Origin: Actinokineospora baliensis | GTDB taxonomy: Bacteria; Actinomycetota; Actinomycetes; Mycobacteriales; Pseudonocardiaceae | Direction of reading: 5' to 3' | Length of the DNA stretch: 64,000 nt | NCBI RefSeq assembly: GCF_016907695.1 | Contig: NZ_JAFBCK010000001.1 | Location: 2,783,001-2,847,000 of the forward strand | Shown here: positions 27,878-38,622 of the stretch, piece after piece | Numbering within the stretch: the stretch's first letter is position 1 | Layout of the letters: the number at the start of each line of letters is the position of its first letter | Position numbers and translations under genes: made by a program | The notes under the pieces: model-generated | Seen by the model: only the letters and a program-made list of their open reading frames with translations | The model's database searches: none | Told to the model about the DNA's origin: nothing

Positions 27878-28520
27878 CCTGCGTTTCACCGACCCGTCCG
27901 AGCGCGACGACCTGGGCGCGTTCGTGGCCAGGGCGGTCCGGCTCGACCAGCAGGCCGTGGTGCGGCTGCGGGCCCGCCCGGACGACGGCACCGACCGGGG
28001 CGACTTCATCGACGCCTGGGTGGCCACGCCGTTCGACGTACTGGCCACCCGCACCGCGCGCGGCACCCTCGACCCGTCGGACATGACGGTGTCGGGCAAC
28101 GAGCTGCTCGCCGCGCTCGCCGTGGTGCGGGGTGACCGGCTCGACCCGGGGCCCTCGCGCGACATGCTGTGGCGCTCGGCGCTGCCGCCCACCCGGCACT
28201 GGCAGGTGGTGGACCTGCTGCCCGCCGCGATGGTGTCGGAGCTGGCCGACAAGGGGATCGCCGTGGCGCGGGAGAACGTGGGTCCGCAAGGGACCCCGCC
28301 CGCGTCGCTGTTGGACCAGACGGTGCTGACCGTCTCCGGTGACGGTCTGGAGATCAAGGTGCCGCTGCGGTGCCTGTTCGCCTTGTCCGGCATGGGTTTC
28401 CTCGCCGACGGCGAGGACGAGCAGATCCGGGTGACGGCGACCGACGCCTGGATGCGCTTGGACGCCCGCTACGGCGCCGTGGTGCGCCGCAGGCATGCCC
28501 TCTTGCCGCTCTTGGTGTAG
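27867..28520 (+). CDS. Conserved hypothetical protein (Rv2474c-like)
   Basis: 217 aa beginning with ATG 27867 inside the end of the thioesterase gene. The sequence is a soluble alpha/beta protein with LRFTDPSERDDLGAFVARAVRLD at the N terminus and PLRCLFALSGMGFLADGEDEQIRV near the C terminus. It has no signal, membrane segment or catalytic motif that I recognise. The length and place between thioesterase and aglA match M. tuberculosis Rv2474c, which is also uncharacterised. Coupling to the thioesterase suggests a shared role. Confidence 0.8.
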   Translation: MVADLRFTDPSERDDLGAFVARAVRLDQQAVVRLRARPDDGTDRGDFIDAWVATPFDVLATRTARGTLDPSDMTVSGNELLAALAVVRGDRLDPGPSRDMLWRSALPPTRHWQVVDLLPAAMVSELADKGIAVARENVGPQGTPPASLLDQTVLTVSGDGLEIKVPLRCLFALSGMGFLADGEDEQIRVTATDAWMRLDARYGAVVRRRHALLPLLV

Positions 28521-28553
28521 ATCAGTCAGACAGCTCTAGATCAGCCAGACAGC
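28518..28553. repeat. 17-bp direct repeat at convergent gene ends
   Basis: TAGATCAG[TC]CAGACAGC occurs at 28518-28534 and 28537-28553. The first copy carries the stop of the Rv2474c-like gene, the second (read on the minus strand) the stop of aglA. It looks like a local duplication that supplied one of the stop codons. Confidence 0.7.
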
Positions 28554-30140
28554 GGTTTCCGGTGGGAGATCGGTGCCGTCGATCGGCCCTGAGGCCAGCA
28601 GGACCTCGCCGGGCGGGAGCGGTACCGGTGCGCCGGAGGTGTTGAGCGCGCAGATCAATCCGCCGCCCTTGCGTCTATAGGCGAAACAGCCTGGGGGAGC
28701 GCCGTACCACTCCAGCTCCGTACCGGCGAACCCGCTGTGCGTCTTGCGCAGTTCTAACGCCTGCCTATAGAGCGACAACATCGAACCCGGGTCCTCAAGC
28801 TGCGACTCGACAGTGAGCCCCGCCCATTCCTGCGGGATCGGCAGCCAGGTGGACGTGCCCTCGGAGAACGCGAACGGCGGCTCCGAGCCCTCCCACGGCA
28901 GCGGCACGCGCGCACCGTCCCTACCGCGATCTGTGTGCCCCGAGCGCTCCCACAACGGATCCTGCAGAGCCCAATCCGGCAGGTCCACATTGGGCAGGCC
29001 GAGCTCTTCGCCGTTGTAGAGGTACACAACGCCGGGCAACGCCAACTGCACCAGCGCCATCGCCCGCGCCCGACGAGCACCCACATCGCCCCCGCCGTAG
29101 CGGGTCACGTGCCGCACCACGTCGTGGTTGGACAGCGTCCACGTCGGCGGCGCAGGGGACCGCGACACCGCCTCCAGCGACATGTCGATCGCCCGCCGCA
29201 CCGCGTCGGCGTCGAAGTCCGCGTCCACCAACGCGAAGTTGAACCCCAGGTGCAGCTCGTCCGGCCGGACGTACCTGGCGAACTGGGCGTCGGTCCGCAC
29301 CCAGATCTCCCCGACCGCCATCGACCCCGGGTACTCGTCGGTCACCTTGCGGATCAACCGGTGCACCTCGTGCACCTCGTCGTTGTCGAAGCGCGGGTCG
29401 TCCACCCCGTGCGTCTGGGCCCCCGTCAGCGACCGCAGGTACTCCGGCATGTCCGGCAGCCCGGCGGGTTTGGCCATGCCGTGCGCCACATCGATGCGGA
29501 ACCCGTCGACCTCGCGGTCGAGCCAGAACCGCAGCGTCGTCACCAGGTCCGCGCGGACCTCGGAGTTGTCCCAGTTCAGGTCCGGCTGCTGCGGGGCGAA
29601 CAGGTGCAGGTACCACTGCCCGTCCGGCACCCGCGTCCACGCGGGCCCGCCGAACACGCTCACCCAGTTGTTCGGCGGCAGCGAACCGTCGCCGCGGCCG
29701 TCGCGGAAGAAGTACCGCTCCCGCTCCCGCGACCCGGGGCGGGCCGCCAGCGCGTCCTGGAACCACCGGTGCTGGTCGCTGCTGTGGTTGGGCACCACGT
29801 CGATGGTGACCTTGATGCCGTGCGCGTGCGCGTCGGCCACCAGCCGGTCGAACCCGGCGAGGTCACCGAAGAGGGGGTCCACCTCGCGCGGGTCGGCCAC
29901 GTCGTAGCCGTGGTCGGCCATCGGCGAGCGGAAGAACGGGGTCAGCCACAGCGCCTCGACCCCCAGCAGTTCCAGGTAGCCCAACCGGGACCGGATGCCC
30001 TCCAGGTCGCCGACCCCGTCGCCGTTGGCGTCGGCGAAGGAGCGCACGTAGACCTGGTAGAACACCGCCCGCCGCCACCACTGGGGGGTCTGCTCGCGCT
30101 GCTGCTCACCCGAGGGGTCCGGCTCGGCGGATCGTCGCAC
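28536..30140 (-). CDS. aglA: GH13 alpha-glucosidase
   Basis: 534 aa, a normal length. The four GH13 regions are intact: DVVPNHSS, DGFRIDVAHG with the nucleophile Asp (about 215), VGEIWV with the acid/base Glu (about 277), and LSNHDVVRH with the stabilising Asp (about 338). The calcium-site-like loop DANGDGVGDLEGI and the oligo-1,6-glucosidase/alpha-glucosidase subfamily look of the N terminus (RAVFYQVYVRSFAD) are present. A cytoplasmic enzyme releasing glucose from maltooligosaccharides is most likely. It is the last gene of an mscS-glbO-aglA run and corresponds to Rv2471. Confidence 0.93.
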   Translation of the reverse strand: MRRSAEPDPSGEQQREQTPQWWRRAVFYQVYVRSFADANGDGVGDLEGIRSRLGYLELLGVEALWLTPFFRSPMADHGYDVADPREVDPLFGDLAGFDRLVADAHAHGIKVTIDVVPNHSSDQHRWFQDALAARPGSRERERYFFRDGRGDGSLPPNNWVSVFGGPAWTRVPDGQWYLHLFAPQQPDLNWDNSEVRADLVTTLRFWLDREVDGFRIDVAHGMAKPAGLPDMPEYLRSLTGAQTHGVDDPRFDNDEVHEVHRLIRKVTDEYPGSMAVGEIWVRTDAQFARYVRPDELHLGFNFALVDADFDADAVRRAIDMSLEAVSRSPAPPTWTLSNHDVVRHVTRYGGGDVGARRARAMALVQLALPGVVYLYNGEELGLPNVDLPDWALQDPLWERSGHTDRGRDGARVPLPWEGSEPPFAFSEGTSTWLPIPQEWAGLTVESQLEDPGSMLSLYRQALELRKTHSGFAGTELEWYGAPPGCFAYRRKGGGLICALNTSGAPVPLPPGEVLLASGPIDGTDLPPETAVWLI

Positions 30141-30200
30141 GGTTGTCCATCCTGCCCTCGGTACCGCTGGCTCGCCCAGCGCCTGTGATCTTGAACTTTG

Positions 30201-30623
30201 TCAGACCCAGCTGTTGAGCAAGCTGTTCGCCGCCATCTCCAGGTACTGCCACAGCCGGGCCCGGTGCGCCTCGGCCAAGCCCGCGGTGTCCACCGCGACC
30301 CGCATGCAGCGCAACCAGGCGTCGCGCTCGGCCGGGCCGATGGTGAACGGCTGGTGCCGCATCCGCAGCCGGGGGTGGCCCCGCCGGTCGGAGTAGGTGT
30401 GCGGCCCGCCCCAGTACTGCATCAGGAACAGCCGCAGCCGCTCCTCGGCCGGACCGAGGTCCTCTTCCGGGTACATCGGCCGCAGCAGCGGGTCCCTGGC
30501 CACCTCTTCGTAGAAGCGACCGACGACCCGGCGGAAGGTGTCCTCCCCGCCGACCGCGTCGTAGAAGTTCTCGGTGGGGGAGTCGGGTTCAATCGGAGTG
30601 CCCACCGCCCCATCCTCGCGCAC
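30201..30623 (-). CDS. glbO: Truncated haemoglobin, group II
   Basis: 140 aa; initiated at ATG 30623, though an internal GTG (giving VGTPIEPD) is possible. Group II features are visible: [55 protein letters not shown], split by the CD loop, then the proximal His in [11 protein letters not shown] and the TrpG8 equivalent in RDAWLRCM. It binds O2 at haem and is used in oxygen/NO handling. It starts 6 nt after the mscS stop, so it is co-transcribed. The ortholog by position is Rv2470. Confidence 0.95.
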   Translation of the reverse strand: MREDGAVGTPIEPDSPTENFYDAVGGEDTFRRVVGRFYEEVARDPLLRPMYPEEDLGPAEERLRLFLMQYWGGPHTYSDRRGHPRLRMRHQPFTIGPAERDAWLRCMRVAVDTAGLAEAHRARLWQYLEMAANSLLNSWV

Positions 30624-30629
30624 CGACCG

Positions 30630-31631
30630 CTAGGCCGGGGCGGTCGGGGGGAACAGCCTGCCCATCGGCGGCTGGATCCCGGCTTCCTCCACCGCGCCCA
30701 TGGCCCGCGCGCGCAGCGCCCGCTGCACCGCCCACTGCCTGCCGGGGCGCACCTTGACCGTCATCCGGACCGTCACGCTCTCCGGGGTCACCTTCTCCAC
30801 ACCGAGCACCTCGGGCGCCTCGATCACGTCGGAGGAGAACGGCTCCTCGCCCGCGACCTCCTTCGACACCCGGTCCAGCAGCGCGATCACCACGTCCACG
30901 TCGGCGCCGTAGCCGACCGGCAGGTCCACCACCGCCACCGCGAAGCCCTGGCTGGAGTTGCCGACCCGCAGGATCTCGCCGTTGCGCACGTACCACACGG
31001 TCCCGTTGACGTCGCGCAGCGTGGTCACCCGCAGCCCCACCGCCTCGATGGTGCCGCTGGCCTCACCGACGTCGACGACGTCACCGACCCCGTACTGGTC
31101 CTCGAGCATCATGAAGATCCCGGACAGGAAGTCCTTGACCAGGTTCTGCGCGCCGAACCCGAGCGCGACGCCGACGATCCCGGCCGAGGCGATCACCGGA
31201 CCCAGGTTCACCCCGAGCTCGCCGAGCGCCATGATGAACGCCAGCCCGTAGACGATGAACGTCACCAGCGACTTGAGCACCGAGCCGATCGTCTTGGCCC
31301 GCTGCTGGCGCCGCTCGGACACCAGCGCGCCCAGCGCCTGCGGCGCGCGTTCCTTCAGCGGCCGCAGCAGCGCGGGGGTCTTGCCCTCGCCGGAGGTCAA
31401 CCGGTCGATCAGCCTGCGCACCAGCAGCCTGATCACGAACGCCACGATGAAGATCAGCAGGATCTTGAGCGGCTTGGCCACCAGCCACCCGGCCGAGGCG
31501 GCCAGCCACTCGTTGCCGGTCAACCGCCACACCTCGGCGCACCACGAGCCGTCCTCGGTGATGCACTTGGGCGGTTCCATGGTGAACGGCAGTTGGGTCG
31601 ACAACGGCTGGGAGAAGAGGGAGGCAGTCAT
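30630..31631 (-). CDS. MscS-family mechanosensitive channel
   Basis: 333 aa from ATG 31631. Three hydrophobic segments: about 45-75, 118-140 and the pore helix 145-170. The TM3 sequence GVNLGPVIASAGIVGVALGFGAQNLVKDFLSGIFMMLEDQYGVGD is classic MscS (glycine/alanine packing then the YxVGD beta-domain entry). The C-terminal vestibule domain follows to PPTAPA. It opens under membrane tension to release solutes. It heads the mscS-glbO-aglA run; the HNH gene is divergent. Confidence 0.92.
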   Translation of the reverse strand: MTASLFSQPLSTQLPFTMEPPKCITEDGSWCAEVWRLTGNEWLAASAGWLVAKPLKILLIFIVAFVIRLLVRRLIDRLTSGEGKTPALLRPLKERAPQALGALVSERRQQRAKTIGSVLKSLVTFIVYGLAFIMALGELGVNLGPVIASAGIVGVALGFGAQNLVKDFLSGIFMMLEDQYGVGDVVDVGEASGTIEAVGLRVTTLRDVNGTVWYVRNGEILRVGNSSQGFAVAVVDLPVGYGADVDVVIALLDRVSKEVAGEEPFSSDVIEAPEVLGVEKVTPESVTVRMTVKVRPGRQWAVQRALRARAMGAVEEAGIQPPMGRLFPPTAPA

Positions 31632-31793
31632 CGGCGCCGACGATAGCCGGCCCCCCGGACCCGGTCGAGGCGGGTGTCCACAAGCGGCGTTCACCGGGAT
31701 TTAGCTGGGTGATCCGGGACACGTCACAGAACACACGTGCGTTCGGGGGTCGGTGTGTGGTCGACTTAGCCCAGCACCGGTGGAGGTGGTCGA

Positions 31794-32468
31794 GTGCCAG
31801 ACCGACAACCGACCCGCTCCGGCGCGCCCTCGGGGCACGCGCCGGGGCCGACGCTTTGCCCGGATCCGGACGCCTCGGCGCCGGATGTGGTCGCTTCGCG
31901 CGCCCGGGCCGCCCCGATCCCGATCCCCGTACCGCTCCCGGTCGTCCCCTCGTGGGGCAGGCGCCGGGTGCTCCTGCTCAACACCACGTTCGAGCCACTG
32001 ACCGCGTTGTCGCTGCGCCGCGCCGTGGTCCTGGTCGTCTGCGGCAAGGCCGAGGTCGTGCACGGCGACCCGGCAGGCAAGGTCGTGCACTCCGCGACCT
32101 CGAGCGTGGTGATCCCCTCGGTGATCCGGCTCAGCAGCTACGTGCGCGTCCCCTACCGGGGTCGGGTGCCGCTGACCCGGGCCGGGTTGATGCACCGCGA
32201 CCGCTACCGCTGCGCGTACTGCGGTGGTCGGGCGGAGACGATAGATCATGTCGTGCCGCGCAGTCGGGGCGGGCAGCACACGTGGCATAACTGCGTGGCG
32301 TGTTGCGCCAGGTGCAACCACCGCAAGGCGGACAAGATGCTGTCGGAGCTGGGCTGGCGGCTGCGGGTGGTCCCCACCGCGCCGCGCGGCCCGCACTGGC
32401 GGCTGCTCGCAGGCGTGGTCGACGCTGACCCGCTGTGGCTGCCGTACCTCGGAGAGCCCGCCGCTTAG
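31794..32468 (+). CDS. HNH endonuclease (Rv2469c-like)
   Basis: 224 aa from GTG 31794, with GGAGG 10 nt upstream. A Pro-rich, probably disordered N terminus (about 1-50) precedes RRVLLLNTTFEPLTALSLRRAVVLVVCGKAEVV. The HNH core has zinc cysteines in RYRCAYCGG and CVACCARCNHRK, the catalytic His in TIDHVVPRSRGG and Asn in WHNCVACC. The family is common and usually of unknown target. By place it is the Rv2469c counterpart. It ends 29 nt from the convergent GTRVT-repeat gene. Confidence 0.9.
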   Translation: MPDRQPTRSGAPSGHAPGPTLCPDPDASAPDVVASRARAAPIPIPVPLPVVPSWGRRRVLLLNTTFEPLTALSLRRAVVLVVCGKAEVVHGDPAGKVVHSATSSVVIPSVIRLSSYVRVPYRGRVPLTRAGLMHRDRYRCAYCGGRAETIDHVVPRSRGGQHTWHNCVACCARCNHRKADKMLSELGWRLRVVPTAPRGPHWRLLAGVVDADPLWLPYLGEPAA

Positions 32469-32497
32469 TCGAGGCGTTAGTACTTAGGCGGCAGTAC

Positions 32498-33811
32498 TTA
32501 GGCGGCGGTGACGCGCGTGCCCGAGGTGACCCGGGTTCCCCTGGTCACCCGGGTGCCGCGCGTGACGCGGGTACCGCGCTCCTGCAGCGTGACGCGGGTG
32601 CCCCTGGTGACGCGAGTGCCGCGCTCGGCCGCGGAAGTCACGCGGGTGCCACGGGTGACTCGAGTCCCGCGGGTGACCCTGGTGCCGCACTCCATAAGAG
32701 AGGTGACGCGGGTTCCCCGCGTGACTCGCGTGCCACGAGTGACCCGGGTGCCGTTGACGAGCTCCGCCGTCACCCGCGTGCCCCGGGTGACCCTGGTGCC
32801 GCGGGTGACCCGCGTTCCGCACTCGAGCAGCGACGTGACGCGCGTGCCCCGGGTGACCCGAGTGCCGTTGATGAGTTCTGAGGTGACCCGGGTTCCCCTC
32901 GTGACCCGGGTGCCGTTGATGAGTTCAGCCGTGACTCGGGTTCCGCGGGTGACTCGGGTGCCGCGGGTGACTCGGGTGCCGCGGGTGACTCGGGTTCCGC
33001 GGGTGACGCGGGTGCCGTTGATGAGTTCCGCTGTGACTCGGGTGCCGCGGGTGACTCGGGTTCCGCGGGTGACGCGGGTGCCGTTGATGAGTTCCGCTGT
33101 GACTCGGGTGCCGCGGGTGACTCGGGTTCCGCGGGTGACGCGGGTGCCGTTGATGAGTTCCGCTGTGACTCGGGTGCCGCGGGTGACTCGGGTTCCGCGG
33201 GTGACGCGGGTGCCGTTGATGAGTTCCGCTGTGACTCGGGTTCCGCGGGTGACGCGGGTGCCGTTGACGAGCTCCGCCGTCACGCGAGTGCCCCTGGTGA
33301 CCCGGGTTCCCCTCGTCACGCGGGTGCCGTTCTCGAGCAGTGCTGTCACCCGCGTCCCACGCGTGACCCTCGTGCCGCACTCGAGCACCGACGTGACGCG
33401 CGTTCCCCTGGTGACCCGCGTCCCGCGCTCCGCCGCCGTCGCCCTGGTGCCGCGGGTGACCCAGATACCCAGGTCGGATCCCGTGACCCGCGTGCCGCGT
33501 TCCACGGCGGTGACGCGGGTTCCGCGGGTGACCCTGGTGCCCCTGTCCGCCCCGGTCACGCGGGTTCCCCTGGTGACTCGCGTGCCGCGCTCCGCCGCGG
33601 TCACCCTGGTGCCGCGGGTGACCCGGGTGCCGCGCCCGGCCGAAATCCCCCTGGTGTGCAAGGTCACCTCCGTGTCACCCTGGAGGGCGGTCACCCGGGT
33701 CCCGCGGGTCACCCGGGTCCCCCGTCCCGCCAGGGCACCGCCACCCGGTTGCGTGTAGTCGGCCATCTGGGTGATGATCATTGCCGCGTCGTGGGAAGCG
33801 ATGGTGTACAT
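32498..33811 (-). CDS. GTRVT hexapeptide-repeat protein, apparently undescribed
   Basis: 437 aa from ATG 33811, preceded by AGGAGG at 8 nt and a promoter-like pair at 33884-33912. Residues 1-29 are unique (MYTIASHDAAMIITQMADYT then QPGGGALAG). The rest is about 51 copies of GTRVT, mostly joined by Arg into GTRVTR hexads, in blocks of two to five. Blocks are separated by 3-5-residue spacers AAE, GAD, AVE, ALLEN, AELVN, AELIN, SLLEC. Composition is about 90 Arg against about 20 Glu, hence very basic, with three Cys, all in spacers. There is no signal peptide or membrane segment. Thr/Val/Arg alternation suggests stacked beta strands (solenoid or fibre). It interrupts a conserved gene order. Confidence 0.75.
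   Translation of the reverse strand: MYTIASHDAAMIITQMADYTQPGGGALAGRGTRVTRGTRVTALQGDTEVTLHTRGISAGRGTRVTRGTRVTAAERGTRVTRGTRVTGADRGTRVTRGTRVTAVERGTRVTGSDLGIWVTRGTRATAAERGTRVTRGTRVTSVLECGTRVTRGTRVTALLENGTRVTRGTRVTRGTRVTAELVNGTRVTRGTRVTAELINGTRVTRGTRVTRGTRVTAELINGTRVTRGTRVTRGTRVTAELINGTRVTRGTRVTRGTRVTAELINGTRVTRGTRVTRGTRVTRGTRVTRGTRVTAELINGTRVTRGTRVTSELINGTRVTRGTRVTSLLECGTRVTRGTRVTRGTRVTAELVNGTRVTRGTRVTRGTRVTSLMECGTRVTRGTRVTRGTRVTSAAERGTRVTRGTRVTLQERGTRVTRGTRVTRGTRVTSGTRVTAA
32507..33724 (-). repeat. 18-bp tandem array of the GTRVT gene, with 66-bp higher-order units
   Basis: The 18-bp unit codes GTRVTR on the minus strand. Spacers are 9 or 15 bp, so the frame is always kept. At 33012, 33078 and 33144 three consecutive 66-bp units (spacer AELIN plus three GTRVT) appear identical base for base, which points to recent unequal crossing-over. 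Elsewhere the units differ mostly at synonymous third positions (CGA/CGC/CGG, GGC/GGA/GGG). Confidence 0.93.
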
Positions 33812-33883
33812 GGGGTGGCCTCCTGAGGGCGGTTGCGCATCGAGAGAAGCGGAGGAGTCGTTTCGCAAGGGCCGTACAGGTGA

Positions 33884-33912
33884 AAGCTATGACTCAGATC
33901 GGTAACCGACAA
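33884..33912 (-). promoter_or_regulatory. Predicted promoter of the GTRVT-repeat gene
   Basis: On the minus strand TTGTCG (33912-33907), a 17-nt spacer and TAGCTT (33889-33884) form a sigma-70-like pair, leaving an untranslated leader of about 65 nt before ATG 33811. The rest of 33812-34147, 336 nt, has no supported gene and must also hold the promoter for the 34148 gene (TACCGTAT just upstream of its GTG). Confidence 0.4.
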
Positions 33913-34147
33913 GACGTCGGCAACCCCCAAGGGCCCTGGCGTGCGCGTTTGAGGCCGTTCGCCCCTTGTTGATAGGCCCAAAGAGCTACCGTCTCGGCCG
34001 TCTCTCGGCCCAGCAGCTTTACCAAGGGAGCACCAACCGCTCACGTGGCGCGACCACCGGCTGGTCGGCTGGAGCAGTGCTCGCACCCGTGATCGCATCG
34101 CGAGGCCGTCTCGGCCGGTCAGCGCCCTGTCGGCTACCGTATCCGCT

Positions 34148-34393
34148 GTGACGCTCGTCGAGACCCTTCTCGTCTTCGCGGCGGTCCCGCTGGCCATCTA
34201 CGGCGTGATCGCCCTCATGACCCTGCGCGAGAGGTTCGCCAAGGCACCCCGGTACCGCCCCGGCCAGGAGTGGGAGCACGAGCCGGTGTGGTGGACGGCC
34301 AACCCCGCCGGCCTGGGTTCCGCCCACGCGGGCACCGCCGAGGCGGGCACCCCGGTGCACACGGCCAAGGGAGGAGCCCGTGGTGGCTGGTGA
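34148..34393 (+). CDS. Small single-span membrane protein
   Basis: 81 aa from GTG 34148, probably leaderless or nearly so. One hydrophobic segment, LVETLLVFAAVPLAIYGVIA (residues 3-22), is followed by a soluble tail with PRYRPGQEWEHEPVWW, a motif seen in actinobacterial small membrane proteins next to DUF5130 genes. Its end overlaps the next start by 14 nt, so the two are coupled and may form a complex. The function is unknown. Confidence 0.75.
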   Translation: MTLVETLLVFAAVPLAIYGVIALMTLRERFAKAPRYRPGQEWEHEPVWWTANPAGLGSAHAGTAEAGTPVHTAKGGARGGW

Positions 34394-34877
34394 CCTCGTC
34401 CGGCACGAGCCGGACGTCCTGGTTGAGGACCCCGAGCACGGCTACGGCGCCGTCCGCACCATCAGCGGCCGGGTGTCGGTCGCCAAGCAGCGCGAGGTGG
34501 CCCCGCCGGGCCTCCCGTTCTCCACGGTCGCGCTGACCCGCCTCGACGAGGCCCTCACCCTGTCCTCCCGCGCGACCGGCATCGGTTTCAGCGTGTACCT
34601 GGGCGACCTGGGCGCGGACACCCGCGCCCGCGCCGAGGACCTGCACGCCGCCATCGGCGCGAACTCGGCGGAGTCGGTCCTGCTGGCGGTGTCCCCCGGC
34701 CAGCGCAGGGTCGAGATCGTCACCGGCACCGAGTCCGCCCGCAGGCTCACCGACCGAGGCTGCAACCTGGCCGTCATGAGCATGGTCGCCTCCTTCAAGG
34801 AAGGCGACCTGGTCGGCGGCCTGGTCAGCGCCCTCCGCATGCTCGCCGACCAGGCGGGCCACGCCCCCAAGCACTAA
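34380..34877 (+). CDS. DUF5130 family protein (Rv2468c-like)
   Basis: 165 aa from GTG 34380 (GTG 34383 also possible), with GGAGG 5 nt upstream. The fold has the TPM-domain-like pattern ALTRLDEALTLSSRATGIGFSVYLGDLG, then EDLHAAIGANSAESVLLAVSPGQRRVEIVTGTESARRLTDRGC. No membrane segment, so membrane linkage would come through the coupled upstream protein. The place beside pepN corresponds to Rv2468c. The biochemical role is not known. A strong terminator follows at 34891. Confidence 0.8.
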   Translation: MVAGDLVRHEPDVLVEDPEHGYGAVRTISGRVSVAKQREVAPPGLPFSTVALTRLDEALTLSSRATGIGFSVYLGDLGADTRARAEDLHAAIGANSAESVLLAVSPGQRRVEIVTGTESARRLTDRGCNLAVMSMVASFKEGDLVGGLVSALRMLADQAGHAPKH

Positions 34878-34890
34878 GAGCAAACGCCCG

Positions 34891-34923
34891 AGAGGCCCCG
34901 GACCACATCGGTCCGGGGCCTCT
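34891..34923 (+). terminator. Terminator hairpin after the DUF5130 gene
   Basis: 14-bp arms AGAGGCCCCGGACC/GGTCCGGGGCCTCT with a 5-nt loop, then TGCGCATTCGCTCTT. Closely related hairpins recur at 35201-35231 and 35725-35757. Confidence 0.85.
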
Positions 34924-34990
34924 TGCGCATTCGCTCTTAGTGCTCGGCGATATCGATCACCAAACCCGCTCGCGGAGGCCACCGCCGATG

Positions 34991-35553
34991 TCGCACCGCC
35001 ACCCCCCATTCGGCTGGTCTCCCCACCCCCACTCGCCCCCGACCTGCCACTCCCTCTATCCACAACCCCCCACAACCATCCCCAGCTTTCCGCCACCCCC
35101 TTCCCCGCCCTCGCTCCCCGGTACACTGGCACCGGGGACGCCCCCCCCAGAGGTGCGGTGGGGGATGGGACGCGACTGGGCAGGCTTTGGGCGAACGAAA
35201 GAGGCCCCTGACCGCTGTGGCCCGGGGCCTCTTCGCATTTCGCTCTCAAGCGTCGCCGAGTTTGGCGGGCAGGCAGTGCTCGGCAATGTCGATGCGCCAG
35301 TCGACACAGTTGGCGGAGGGCATTTCCCGCCACCCACCCGGCTCGCACCGCCACCCCCATTCGGCTGGTCTCCCCACCCCCACTCGCCCCCGACCTGCCA
35401 CTCCCTCTATCCACAACCCCCACAACCATCCCCAACTTTCCGCCACCCCCCTCCCCGCCCCCAACCCCCGATACACTGGCGCCGGGGACGCCCCCCAGAG
35501 GTGCGGTGGGGGATGGGACGCGGCCGGGCGGGCTTAGGGCAAACGCAAGAAGC
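34991..35553. repeat. Duplicated ~210-bp intergenic element in a 924-nt gene-free region
   Basis: Copy A 34991-35203 and copy B 35343-35553 are about 90 percent identical by eye. Each begins TCGCACCGCCACC, includes CTATCCACAAC, a promoter-like TACACTGGC followed by CCGGGGACGCC, and ends near GGGC[GA]AACG[AC]AAGA. Copy A runs into a GAGGCCCC hairpin (35201-35231); in copy B this hairpin is decayed. No frame is conserved between the copies as protein. The whole block lies between the DUF5130 and pepN terminators. It may be a duplicated non-coding transcript or an old mobile element. Confidence 0.8.
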
Positions 35554-35724
35554 CGGGCCGGTGGTCCAAAGCCCTCGTTGGAGACATCGAGTTCGCGGGC
35601 AGTGAGTGTGCGGCCTGTAGGCCCAAGGTGGCGGCGGGCGGGGTGGTCGCCTGTCCGCCAATGGTTCGGCGGCGGTCGCCGCGGCGGCATCGTCCAAGCT
35701 GAAGATGTGCCTAGCGCCAATGCA

Positions 35725-35757
35725 AGAGGCCCCAGACCACAGTGGTCCGGGGCCTCT
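35725..35757. terminator. Terminator hairpin of pepN
   Basis: Arms AGAGGCCCCAGACC and GGTCCGGGGCCTCT (one mismatch) lie 45 nt beyond the pepN stop on the minus strand. It is the third member of the local hairpin family. Confidence 0.75.
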
Positions 35758-35801
35758 TGGCGTAAGAGGGCTGCGGCGCGAGCGCCGCAGCCGGTGTGCC
35801 T

Positions 35802-38450
<2,649 letters not shown>

Positions 38451-38622
38451 CGCTGACCCGCGCGCTGGCGGGTCGTAGATGACAATCGCATCCAATCACG
38501 CCCCGGCGGCCCGTGGTGCCCCCAACCATGGGGAAGCTTTCCCAGCGGCGGGGTGTTGCAGGGGTGGGGGAGCTCGCTCACGCCCACCACACGCGGCGAA
38601 GATCCAACTCTGGAGACCTTTC

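Noticed and set aside
32507..33724. CRISPR array at the 18-bp repeats
   Set aside because: Spacers are short, repeated and in frame, there is no unique-spacer pattern and no cas gene.
32508..33758. Plus-strand 416-codon frame of TRVPRV repeats across the GTRVT array
   Set aside because: It begins inside the repeat with no Shine-Dalgarno or unique N terminus; it is open because the repeat is symmetric in codon phase. The minus strand has promoter, Shine-Dalgarno and a unique leader.
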